64,000 bases of DNA from Aurantiochytrium sp. KH105 (Eukaryota > Sar > Bigyra > Thraustochytrida > Thraustochytriidae), in NCBI GenBank assembly GCA_003116975.1, contig BGKB01000211.1:30411-94410 (forward strand), in the 5' to 3' direction. The first letter of the stretch is position 1, and each line of letters begins with the position of its first letter. The position numbers and the translations under genes were made by a program. The notes beneath the pieces were generated by a model that did not search any database, had not been told where the DNA came from, and was given only the letters and a program-made list of their open reading frames with translations. Positions 49,769 through 60,089 of the stretch are shown one piece after another.

Positions 49769-51876
49769 CGAGTCTAGATTCGGGTTTGCAGCTGCTCTGA
49801 CCTTTTTTCTTTCCTTTTTTCGCCTTTTTTCCTCTTATCCTTGCTCGCTTCAAGCGCACGCACGAGGACACGCCTCGAGATCGATGATTTCTTCACGACG
49901 ACAATGGAAGACCACGACGGCAACAATGGCTTCTCCCTTCGTGGAGAGGACTTGCTAGGTCTTTACTGTTAGGTATCGAGGGGGCGCGCACGACCACGCG
50001 GTCGGGGTCCAGGGCCAGGTCCAGGTCGAGTGATCAATGTATGCTCTCGCTCGGGTTCGCGGTCCTGCACTTGGCCTCGCGACCGCGGTCTCTCGCTTTT
50101 CCTACACCAACGCCTCCTCGCGCGGCGGGTCGCGTCCTGTGCCGGAGACGACCTCGTTCCCTCCGCCGCGAGTTTTGTCGATCCAGCGAGGCGGTCGCGA
50201 CGCCCTCGGCGCGAGATGCCGTTATCGCTGCGTAGCTAGTGGCTCTCCACCGTGGTACTACTCCTACACAGAGCTTCTTCGCCCGCGAGCTTCTGCTCCA
50301 CGGTGGAGAGAGGGGTACATATCTTGCGCCGCCCGTGCCGCCAGGTCGATCGACCGCGGGTCCAGCCTCGTGGCCTGAAAACTCGAGCCTCGGCAGCCAA
50401 GCCTGATGAGGGGACGGGGTGTCCATTGACTGACGGCCTGGCAGAAGTGAGTCGATGAATGGGACGAATGGGACGAATCGAGGGCGCTTGCCAATGAACT
50501 CCGACCGCCGCCTCGCAGTCGTTCGTCGCGAGCTCCAGTCGGCCGGCCGTGTCGCGCGACTCTTGAAACGGCGGCCGCGCCCCGGGACGGGAGGGGAGCG
50601 CCAACCGATCGAGTCGCACAGAGCCATGGCCCGGGGGGGTAGGGGGGTCTCCAACGTCTCTTTGCAGTGTAGAGATGGAGCCAACGGCAAGAAAGAATCT
50701 TGTGTCCCATCGCTCTCAGATCAAGTCCCGCCGCGCGCGTCTTCCTCTTTTTAGCCAACCAGCGAAGCAGATAGCCGAAACCATGTCGAGGGTTTTGGCC
50801 GCTGTCCTCTCGCGCGCGTGGCCGGCAATGCCGTAGAAGCGGAGATGAAAGAGTGTCATTTCGTACTTGACAATCTTCAGCAAAGTTTATTGCTGTCGTT
50901 GTCATTCACGTTTGTAAGGTGAGCCTTGGAGAGTGAGCGAGGTTATCCTCTACGTGGTCAAGATACTTGTGGGCCTTGGGGAGCGTCCTGCTGCATCGAG
51001 GCATCTGCAACCTCTTTTGCAGATGTAAATGTATTCTAGTACGAGGGTCGGTGTGATGAAATACAAATGTTTTAGGCATAATGGCGTGGTCCCTTTTTCT
51101 CTCTTTCACCAGCCCCGTGTGGTCTCCTTTTGTGATTACACGCGTGCAATCCGATGATTTACAATTTTGCGTTCGATGCCTTCGATTTCCCCCCAAAAAA
51201 CCAAAATTATGGACTCGACATCGTATGTGCCGTCGTCTTTTCTCAACTCGACGTCATCTAGATCATGCTCAAGAGAAGGGAAATTGAAACAGATGCTTTG
51301 TTTGTGGCACGCGATCTCGTCGTCTGCACCGTCCTTTCCTGCACCGTATGCATCCTTTTTTTGCACCAACGTGAAAAGTTGATCGCGTCAAGGACCTCCC
51401 TTTATGGTTTGTGCATAATGACCTCACTTGGTGCAAGCGCTGGCCAGCGCATGTCTTTGGCCATTGCCATCGCAAACTCAATGGATGTCATGCACGGCCT
51501 CACCCACGATCTTCGCGCTCGCCACGCCACCATGGTGGACAACACGGGATTTGAGCAGCCGCCAAAGCGAGCGCCGCCAAAGCGACGCCAAAGACGGAAA
51601 GGATACAGCTCGACTGCGCGGCACACGAGCACGCGCGCGGGCGCACGCAGACGCGCGGGCGAAGGGCCAGGGCGGCCGCAAGAGCTCAGCGGACGGACGG
51701 ACGGACGGACGAAGCACTGGCGAGTCCCGCGCGCAGACGTACGAAGCGACGGCCGCTTCATCGCGCGAGTTTTGGAGAGCGAGCACAAGCAAGCCGACGC
51801 AGCGCCAGGAACAGGAGCGTCAGGGGAGAAGTATCTCTACGGGGCCACTGCCGCGCGGGAGGAATAGGGGAGAAGG
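49769..51876. other. 2.1-kb divergent spacer
   Basis: No supported gene. Contains a strong inverted repeat (50243-50310) and a GGAC microsatellite (51695-51712). Overlapping Arg/Ser-rich frames are by-products of GC composition. Confidence 0.5.
50243..50310. repeat. Inverted repeat with 13-bp perfect arms
   Basis: Arms CTCTCCACCGTGG (50243-50255) and CCACGGTGGAGAG (50298-50310) with a 42-nt loop that itself contains a GAGCTTCT direct repeat. Confidence 0.8.
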
Positions 51877-52356
51877 ATGGTCCTGGCGATTTACAACTTT
51901 TACGTCTTTGACAGACGAGGCGTGTGTCTGTTCTATCAGGAATGGTCCCGTGAGCACAACCCGCTAGCGGACAATCCTGACGAGGACGCCAAGTTGGTCT
52001 TTGGCCTGCTCTTCTCGCTCAAGCAGCTGGGGCGAAAGTTCTCGCCCGGGAGCGGCGCCACCACGAACGCTGGGGATGCACCAGACACGAGAGGCAACAT
52101 GACGTCCTTTTCCACAAACAAATTCACGCTCCACCAGTACGAGACAGCCTCCGGTCTCAGGTTCGTCCTCAACACAGACAAGTGCAACTCGCAGATATGC
52201 AAGAATATACAAGAGACGCTACGTTCCACATATGCAGACCTCTACGTCCATATGGTCGTCAGGAATCCAATGTTCACACCAGGTGAGCCCATTGAGAATC
52301 CGAGTTTTCGAAAGAAACTCGACGCCATGATGGTCGGCATGGCGAAGCGATTCTGA
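51877..52356 (+). CDS. TRAPPC1: TRAPP complex subunit 1 (Bet5)
   Basis: 159 residues from an ATG at 51877, starting MVLAIYNFYVFDRRGVCLFY, the hallmark longin-fold start of Bet5/TRAPPC1. Next come LVFGLLFSLKQLGRKFSP, FTLHQYETASGLRFVL and YVHMVVRNPMF, all in family order and at family length. It is a core subunit of the TRAPP complex that activates Rab1/Ypt1 in ER-Golgi traffic. A short low-complexity insert (GATTNAGDAPDTRG) is the only deviation. No intron needed. Confidence 0.95.
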   Translation: MVLAIYNFYVFDRRGVCLFYQEWSREHNPLADNPDEDAKLVFGLLFSLKQLGRKFSPGSGATTNAGDAPDTRGNMTSFSTNKFTLHQYETASGLRFVLNTDKCNSQICKNIQETLRSTYADLYVHMVVRNPMFTPGEPIENPSFRKKLDAMMVGMAKRF

Positions 52357-54862
52357 GCAAACAATACTCTCGTACTGAGGTTTCGTTGATTGATGTTCAG
52401 TCGAGGTGTAAAGGGTGACCCTGACGAGACAACGCCAAGGGCCAGACAGATGGGTGGGGAGACTGCCGTGCAGGTCATTCGCATCGCGACTCCTCATTCT
52501 CATCGCATGTGCTTTGGTGGAGTGCATGCGAGAACCTCTCTTTGTGATACGTAAAGAAATAGTCTCCAAAGTTGCGCAACGGAGATGGAATGAAGGCGCA
52601 CATTGTTATTACAGAAAAATGAAAAGAAATCGTTTTGTCGGATGTGAAAATGATGACGAACCGCGCGAAAAGGTGACACTTGTGCCCTAAAAAGAAAAGA
52701 GAAGCAAAAAGAGAAGTGGAATGGGTGGGTGGCCCTGAACGGTCGGTTCATGGTGGTTGAAGTCTTTATGGCTTGAGCAAACTTTGCAAGTGAAGCAGAG
52801 CTCAAATTGTTATGCCAAGACGAGCAGTTGTCTTTCCTTATTTTTCCGTCGTGCTCAGATCATTCTGCGACATCGTTTTCATCAAGCAGCATCATCATCA
52901 CCAGCGGCAGCAGCCAGCGGTAATTTTCCTCTCCTCTTCCCCGAAGTCAACGTCTCCTTGCTTTGCGGCCCGAGTCGCCATTCGCGTCAGCTCCCAGGCC
53001 TAGGCCCAGGGCCTAGGGCCCCGCTTGCGCGACCCAAGCACCTCACTCCGCGTTTCATGGCGAGTCCCACGAGCCTCTCTATTCTTATCCGCTAGGCCTA
53101 GACGCGAAGAGCGCACGCGCCTCGAGCACTACTCAAAAAGCGCGTCCACGGGCCCACCCAAGTCCACCATCCAACCCGCGCTCTCCGACCGCCAGCCGCG
53201 GACGGTCTGCCCGTTCTCGCCACGTCTCTTCCGCCGCCGCCGCGGCTCGCCAGCTGCAGCGTCTCCCGTTCGTGTCGCAGGCGAGGCCCCGCGCGTGCGT
53301 ACTTGCGCAGCACGTGCTTGTTGTCCTTGCGTACGTACGTACTTGCATGTGTGCACGCTAGCTTCGTCTCCTCAAGGCGCGCCTTGCTCGCTGCCTGCGA
53401 GCAAGCTCCAGGCGCAGCGCTCGCAGCCCCACCCCATCATCTGCGCGCCCGACAGAGGGCCGAGCTCGCGCGCGGATGCTTGCACACGCAGCCAAGCAAG
53501 TTGGCCCGAGATTGGCTTGCGGGTTGGGTTGGGTTGCTTGTTGTTGTTGCTTGTGAACCAGCCAGCCAGCCAGCACGTGGCGACAGGCTTGCCTTGCGAT
53601 GGCGCCCGACCTGGGCCACGCACGACGTCGAGCTCGCAGGCGCGGCCAAAGCTCGCCGGCGCGCAGAGGCAGGGCAGGCAGGCTCGCGCGCAGGCTCTCC
53701 AGCCCCTCAGCCGTGGCCCGCGCCCTCCTCCCCGCCTCGCAGCTGCCCGCGCTCACTGGCACGGACTGTCTGTCTGACATTTGCGAACACCGCCGCCGCC
53801 ACGTCGTGCACCTCGCGCTCCATCCCAGTCGACTCGACGCGACGCCAGGCCCGCCAGCACCTCGCCTCGCCTTCGAGGGCCGGGCGCGCGAGGAGAGGGA
53901 AAGCCGCGTGCTCGACGCGGAGCTGCAGCGAGCGCGTGTAAGCAAGCAAGCACGCACGCAAGCGATTGTGAGCTGCATCGCGAGCACGAAGAAGACGCCC
54001 TCGGAGGAGGCTGCCGAAGCTGGGAAGGAGACGCACGCCATGCAGTAGCAGCCGCAGCCGCAGAAACAGCAGCTGCAGCTGCAGCACTCCTGGTCGCGGA
54101 GCCGCAGCCGCCGGTGCAGGCAGCAGCAGTGGCAGCTGCAGGCGGCCCGGCTGGGGAAAGGAAAGGAAGTGATGGAAAGCTGGAAAAGCAAGGATGAAAG
54201 TAAGGAAGAAACAGTGGCGCGGTGGAAGAAACAAGTAATAAGCACGTGCACGCGCGGCACGTGCGCGCACGCCGCGGCGAGGGAGGGGGACGCCGGCCTC
54301 GCTGCCGCCGTCTGTCTGCTGCGCTGCGCGTCGCTGCGCTGCGCTTGCGGGCCCTCACTACCCCCCCCCCTCCCCCTGCGGCTCGCTCGGCCCCGCCCGC
54401 GCCGCCTACGCGCCGCGCGCGCCGCGTCTCTCGCGCTCTCTTCCGCGCCGCGCCCGCTCTTCCTCGGAGCCGTCGTTCACTTCGATTCGATTGATTGATT
54501 GATCGATCGCCCGATCAATCGAAGCGGCACCTAAAAAACCGCACCTCCCTCACGAGTACTTGTGCTCACAGACGCGAGCAGCCGTCCGGGACCTGCGGCC
54601 AGCTGCAAAACCAGAACTCCGGCCGCCCCGCCCGCTCGCCCCGCGTCCGCAGCACCGCGTCGGCCGACCGCGACCGGCCTTGCTTGCAGCGCCTTGCCTG
54701 CCTCGGCAGCGACGGAGCCGGGCGCCATCGGATCAGACCGTTGCGGAGAGCGAGACGCACGGCATCATCGCAGCCGCGTGTACCTCGTCGAGGGAGCACG
54801 TTTCGCGGACGGTCTTGCAGCTTGGGCTTGGGCTCGGTCGCGACCTCGGAGTCGGCGACACC
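52357..54862. other. 2.5-kb spacer
   Basis: No supported gene. Contains palindromic GGCCTAGGC-type clusters (52995-53025), GTAC repeats (53330-53345), CCAG repeats (53562-53575), a CTGCAG-rich block (54045-54145), a C10 run (54360) and GATT/GATC repeats (54486-54510). Its right part is probably the leader of the next gene. Confidence 0.5.
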
Positions 54863-55738
54863 ATGATGCCTCTGGAGCGAGGACTGTCCACGACGGAGCT
54901 GCTGCTGGAGCGGAGGAGGTCGCTGCGCCAGCCGCGCGCCGCGGACTCGGACGCCACGGACCCGACCGCGGACGCCATGGACGCGGCGCCGAGACGCCTG
55001 AGCAGCTCGCGCGGCGCGTCCAAGTCCATGAGCAACGCCGGCGGCATGCGCATGTCGCTCAGGCACGGCCTCTCGTCCATGTTTCGCCCCCTGCGGAAAT
55101 CGCTGCAAAAGTCCTCGAACGACATCCCTGGCGACGGGACCGCGGCCAAGAGGAAATTCAGGCTGCGACTCCTGCGCACGATCCGCGCGGCGCGCTTCAA
55201 TGAAGAGGAGGAACCCATCGCCACGATTGACAAGTCGCGCGGCCTGGACAAAAAGACGCTCCGCCTGCTGCGCGCAGGCAAGCTCGATGAGGCCCTCGAA
55301 CTCTTGGAGTCCAAGGCAACCCGCACATCCTTCCACCACGGAGAGGTTTCCGCTCAGTACGCAAACGTCATCAACACATATGCTCAGGTTTGGAGCGACA
55401 AGGCGAGCGCCCTGGCCATTGGCGGCTTTGAGTTCCGCAAGTGCCTCGAGGAGGCCATCGACTGCGCCGAGCGCGCACGCGAAATTTTCGAGCAGGTGCT
55501 CATCATTCGCGCGGACACGGCAGATGAAGAGGGAATGGCCTGGACGCACGAGTGCCTTGCGCACCTGCTCGAGGACGGGCCCCAGCCCGACTATGTTGAC
55601 GCACTTGACCATGCAGAGCAGGCTTTCTTGCTCAAACTGCGTCTCAAGGGCCCCAAGCACGAAGAAACTAAGCTTGCTGCCGCAGACGTTACGCGTCTCC
55701 GCAAGCGCAATGGTGGTCTTACCATCGTTCAGGTGTGA
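54863..55738 (+). CDS. TPR-like helical-repeat protein, unknown
   Basis: 291 residues from the ATG at 54863 (an adjacent ATG is at 54866). The N-terminal half is basic and Ser/Arg-rich with RRSLRQ, SMFRPLRKSLQKS and KFRLRLLRTIRAARF, which could be phosphorylated or bind acidic membranes. From residue about 125, helical pairs such as RAGKLDEALELLESKA, AIDCAERAREIFEQVL and ALDHAEQAFLLKLRLKGPKH resemble kinesin-light-chain-type TPRs. It may be a scaffold. No specific family recognised. Confidence 0.65.
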   Translation: MMPLERGLSTTELLLERRRSLRQPRAADSDATDPTADAMDAAPRRLSSSRGASKSMSNAGGMRMSLRHGLSSMFRPLRKSLQKSSNDIPGDGTAAKRKFRLRLLRTIRAARFNEEEEPIATIDKSRGLDKKTLRLLRAGKLDEALELLESKATRTSFHHGEVSAQYANVINTYAQVWSDKASALAIGGFEFRKCLEEAIDCAERAREIFEQVLIIRADTADEEGMAWTHECLAHLLEDGPQPDYVDALDHAEQAFLLKLRLKGPKHEETKLAAADVTRLRKRNGGLTIVQV

Positions 55739-56266
55739 GGACCGGGCTGTCCTTGGCCAGTCCTGTCCTGTCCAGCCCAGCCTAGCCCAGCCCAGCTTCG
55801 CCACGCTTCTTCTTGCTGGCGAAGAAGCGCCATGATTGTTCCTGTGTCTTTGTGTGTAGAGTTTGCTTTCCCCTCTCAAGCGGCGAGTCGCATACTATAA
55901 AAAAAAACTCTTCATGGTGCACCGTCCACGTCTCGCTTTGAACGTGGTCTTTCCTGACCTCAGCGCCATTTGTAATACAGTATGATGAATGAGTAACGTC
56001 GTTTTGTCTTTGTCTTTGATGTGAATCGATTGGGGTCTCCGCCTTGACTACCCATCACTACAAATTTGCTTACAAAGGAGCCATGCGTAGCATGAAAACA
56101 AGTCACTTTTCACATCCCTCTGCTCACTTCGATTCAACAAAGCCCAGTCATTTTATTGAGACTCTTTCTACTTTTCATGCACTGCAAAACTGCAACCGCA
56201 CTCGATTCATGACATTTTCTTTCAATTCGAACAGTCATGTCTCGCGGACCAGCTTGGCTAACTAAA
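55739..56266. other. Convergent spacer
   Basis: Contains a short CCCAG/CCTAG-rich stretch (55760-55795). No gene seen. Confidence 0.5.
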
Positions 56267-57280
56267 TCAGCCGTCCTGCTGCTGCATTGACGTTTCGCTG
56301 ACAGGGTTCGACTCTGGGGCTTGCCCATATATCACAACATACTCTTCGTCGATCACCAGGTGACCCGTTTCCGGTTGACGCGGCCATTCCAAGAGAAGCT
56401 CCTCCGTATCGACCACGAGTTGCTGCAGCGCCGTGGGCCCGGGGAAGTAGGACTCGGAGAAGATGGACCAGATGCGATGGCGGATCATATCCAGCCACGC
56501 GCTCTCGTCCATGTATAGAGGCTCGCTGTTCGACTCGTGGCCAACATCAACAAGACCGCTCGCCTGCATCGCCGCACAAACGTCGGCCACCATGGAAGGC
56601 GGTGTGTCATGCTCCCAAGCGGCGCGAGCCGCCGCCGTCAGCGGGTACTTGGGCTCTGGTGCCCGCATAAGGATACAGAGACGCCCGCCGGGGCGGAGCT
56701 GCTCAGCGAGGCCGGTAAAGACGGTCTTGATTTGCGGCATCGTGCCAATCAAGTGGACAGCTTCCTTAATAAGCACGCCGTCATACATGCCGTCATGCTT
56801 GGCGTCATCGGACGCGGCGTGCGGCCATGGCGCTGGATCAAAGCCGCGAAGCGCTGCGAACTGGCCTGCGTCGGCACATAACGTTTGAAGGCCGTCGCGA
56901 CGCGCCGCCTGCTCCAGCATGGCCGGCGATGGATCCACGCACAGCACGTCAGCGGGGGCGACGTGCTGACGCAGCAACGCCGCAAAAGCACCGCTGCCGC
57001 CGCCCAGGTCGACCAGCCGCGCCTTCGGCCTCAGGACATCGCCGAAAGCGTCCACGATGAGCTGCAGCTGCCGACGCTGGCTTCGGCCCCCTTCCTGATA
57101 GAACACCGACACGCCGTACTCGCGCGTGGCATCCTCGTCCCACGTCCCGGCTTGCGTCGCCGCCATCGCCGTCTGCCGCGCGCCTTGCTCGCTGCAGTGA
57201 AGGCGGCGAACGGCCAACAAGCGGCGGCACCCTGTCCTCATCGAAGTTTCGGTTCTGGTGAAGGCCGTAGTACTGGTCAT
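56267..57280 (-). CDS. Class I SAM-dependent methyltransferase
   Basis: 337 residues from the ATG at 57280. The basic N-terminus with few acidic residues (RTGCRRLLAVRRLHC) could be a mitochondrial presequence. SAM motif I is ARLVDLGGGSGAFAALL (about 87-103), followed by DVLCVDPSPAMLEQA, KHDGMYDGVLIKEAVHLIG and the motif LRPGGRLCILMRAPEPKYPL. The layout fits Methyltransf_11/25 small-molecule methyltransferases. The substrate cannot be told. Confidence 0.8.
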   Translation of the reverse strand: MTSTTAFTRTETSMRTGCRRLLAVRRLHCSEQGARQTAMAATQAGTWDEDATREYGVSVFYQEGGRSQRRQLQLIVDAFGDVLRPKARLVDLGGGSGAFAALLRQHVAPADVLCVDPSPAMLEQAARRDGLQTLCADAGQFAALRGFDPAPWPHAASDDAKHDGMYDGVLIKEAVHLIGTMPQIKTVFTGLAEQLRPGGRLCILMRAPEPKYPLTAAARAAWEHDTPPSMVADVCAAMQASGLVDVGHESNSEPLYMDESAWLDMIRHRIWSIFSESYFPGPTALQQLVVDTEELLLEWPRQPETGHLVIDEEYVVIYGQAPESNPVSETSMQQQDG

Positions 57281-58599
57281 GATGGCCTCTCCGTAAAAGT
57301 TGCAAGGTCATCAGGAGCTCGGCAACAATCCGCTGCGCGCTTTTGGCTTTACCTAACGTTGAGTCTCTTTAATCGTTTGGTATCACACAGGTAATGTTGA
57401 GGCATCGTACAAAGGAGGTGTAGGTACAAGTCAAATCTTTGCTCGATTATTGGTGAAGATCCCAAGAGATGCACGCTGACGCACAAAGAGTCGATTCTTA
57501 CAGAGGCGGCGCGAACATGGGTTCATCGTGCATGCAGTACCCAAGGAAAATCACATCGTTGAATCGAATCCAATCTTTGGTAAAAACAGACGATGAGGCA
57601 TACAGAGCATGCAGCGCTTGACAAAGTTTTGTCGCGTTGCCAGAGCTCGACCAAAGCTGTATCGTTCGAACTCGCTGCTCCAATGATCTTTCCCTGGTGA
57701 GGTCATTTTCCTCAGAAACCTCTCTCCCGAGCTTTCTTCACGAGAAACGTATCAAATAACGCAAAAATGTAAAATGACTTGTATGTGTGCGTGTGTGTGC
57801 TGAGAGGTGAAGGAAAAGAAGGCCACACATGTGTGCTGCAATTCCTCGCTCCAAACAGGACAAAGAGGCGAGCGGGCTGGCTGCATGTAAGTGGTATGCC
57901 TTTCCGCTCGCTAGAAAATGAAAATTGTAAAAAGAGAAAAGGTCGTGCGTGCATGCCTGTTTGGGCAGCTCTATACCTTGCGGGCGTTCTCTGTCATGCA
58001 AGAGAGAACAAATAAGGGCGCCAGGAGGAGGGACTCATGTCTCCTCCACCTGTGCAGCTGACGAACGGACGAACAACGTCTTTTGAAACAATCGACTCCC
58101 GCCAATCGCAACAATCGCAACGCCGACGCGAACGGCAGCTCCAGACGCTTCGCGCCACGGCGCTCATGCTACGTTCCGAGTTTCCCGAGCCGCTAGACGC
58201 CAAAATCCTGTGTGTCTCGGGATATAATCGTGCATTTAGAGCTTTTGCATGGGCAGTACGATCGGGAGATTCCGAGTGGAAACGGTTCGCGTTGTCCGCA
58301 GCTGTCGCGCAAACCTCCGCCTGCCGGCAGCGGTGGCAACCGCACCAGCTTGCGAGGGTTTCCCGTTCCCGCCCTCGTTCTTGGGCGCGACCTTGGCCTT
58401 GGGCAGCGGCAGTCTAATAAGTACCTTTTCTCGCGGCCCTGCTTCCGCCCCCTGTGTTCGCTTGAGCACGCACACCGGGCTACCTCGCGCCGTCTTCGCG
58501 CCGTTGCTGCTCGACACCGACATCGCCGCCGCGTTCGTCGCCGTCGACGCCACGCTTTCGTTTCCCGCCTTCTCCCTCGCCGCCGCCGTCGCTCTCATC

Positions 58600-58631
<32 letters not shown>

Positions 58632-60089
58632 CGTGGTCGTCGTTGTCGCGCGACTCTGCACCATCGTCGCGCCGCCGGCCGACATGTTGCTTCGTTTATT
58701 GCTGCGTTTGGCCGCTTCTTCCCCGCGTATGCGCGCGCTCGTCCTCCGAACGCACGCTTGCTCGCACGTACGCACGCACGCACGCACGCGCACGCACGCA
58801 CGCCGCCCCGGGGCCCGCGCCCTTGCCTGCGCGCGTCCTCGCTCGCGCCGCGAGGCCTTTTCGAGGTCTGGCGAGGCCGCGTCTTTCGAGTCTTTCCACC
58901 CCGCCGGCCGGTGCGGTCAGGCCCTCGAAACGAGTGCCCTTCTGCGTCTTCACTGCGCCCCCACACCCGCAGCGCCCTCTGACTGGCCCTGGCCAGTACG
59001 CTGCTCGCCCCCACACCTCGCCGCGCCGCGCGCCCCTGACCCACGAGTACGCCTTTACCGCGCCTTTCTGCCCTCCGATGCGGGGCCGGCACAGCAACTG
59101 TGGAATGCGCCGCCGGTCCTACAGCTTTCCCCGCCCTCTGCGGACCTCACCCGTCCTCACGAAAAGATCTCCCGCAGCCGCCGCAAACGCCGCGTCTGCC
59201 GCGCTCGATTTCTCCGCGAGATTCTCCCGAGGTTCAATCGGGGGCCCCCGGAGCCCCCAACCGCGAGCTCGGCGGGTCTACAGAAACAGCGCTTTGGCCA
59301 CCCTCGCTGTGATTCCATCAACTGCGGCAGCGGAATGCAGCACCGCCAGCGGTGCGGAGGCGGCTGCGACAGGCCTTTCGCAGCCTGCTGCAGATGGATG
59401 ATGGACGCATGGACGCATGGAGGGAGGGAGGGAGGGAGGGACGGCCTGCCGCGCGCTGAAGTGAAGAGCGCCGTCAAAAGCGAACAATTCGCGGTGCACG
59501 TATCCACGCACGCTAGAGCCCCACGAGCGACCACACGACGGGCTGAAGATGGCGTGGCTGGAGTCAACGCTCTACTGACAGACAGTGAGAATGGCTGGAG
59601 TGAAATGGGCAGCTGTGCTGTAGCTGCAGGCTGGAGTCTGTCCACTGTAGTGAGATCGTGCCCAGGCTCGTGCCCAAGCCCTTGACCAGAGCCCCTGCTT
59701 ACCCCAGGCTTTTGCCCAAGCCTTTGCCCCACCCACTCTTATTCTTATTAAAGATCTCGTGTCCTTGACGAAAGCGGCGTTGAATCGAATTTCACGTTGT
59801 GAGTTCCAAGGGCACAAGGAAGACGTCACAGTCAGTCAGCTTGTTGCGAGGAGCATGTGCACGCATTGCGGTCATATCGAGAACTCTGCGCGCTCATTAT
59901 CTCAAGCCTGTCAGAACTTCTCGGGATCAGTGGCGGTAGTATGACGGGTAAAGAGGGGGGGGGGGGCTGAAGCTTACTCTTCGAAAAAACAAGAAAAGGG
60001 CGCGCGAAAGCAGGCAACGCTTTCGGAAAACAGAAAAAGAAGAAGAAGAAGAAGAAGAAAAAAAAAAAGGACACTCTGCCTCACTCACT
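57281..60089. other. 2.8-kb spacer with possible small gene
   Basis: Apart from the possible exon at 58037-58206, no supported gene. Contains GT repeats (57785-57802), CGTTGT/CGTCGT repeats (58600-58650), ACGC repeats (58765-58800), GGGA repeats (59420-59445), a run of CCCAAGCCTTTGCCC-like units (59660-59735) and AAG repeats (60037-60058). Confidence 0.45.
58037..58206 (+). CDS. Possible first exon of an unidentified gene
   Basis: An ATG at 58037 opens protein-like text with TTSFETIDSRQSQQSQRRRE and LRSEFPEPLDAKIL. A candidate donor (GTGTGTCTC) follows near 58209, and an acceptor-like TTTAG near 58238 would continue in a frame starting ELLHGQYDREIP. The rest of the gene is not resolved. Evidence is weak. 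Confidence 0.25.

Noticed and set aside
53025-54494. Several 150-300-codon frames on both strands
   Set aside because: GC-driven, low-complexity, mutually overlapping and without ATG-supported conserved text.
58236-59685. Frames including a poly-Thr (minus) and poly-Val (plus) tract
   Set aside because: The tracts are translations of a CGTTGT-type repeat; no domain on either side.
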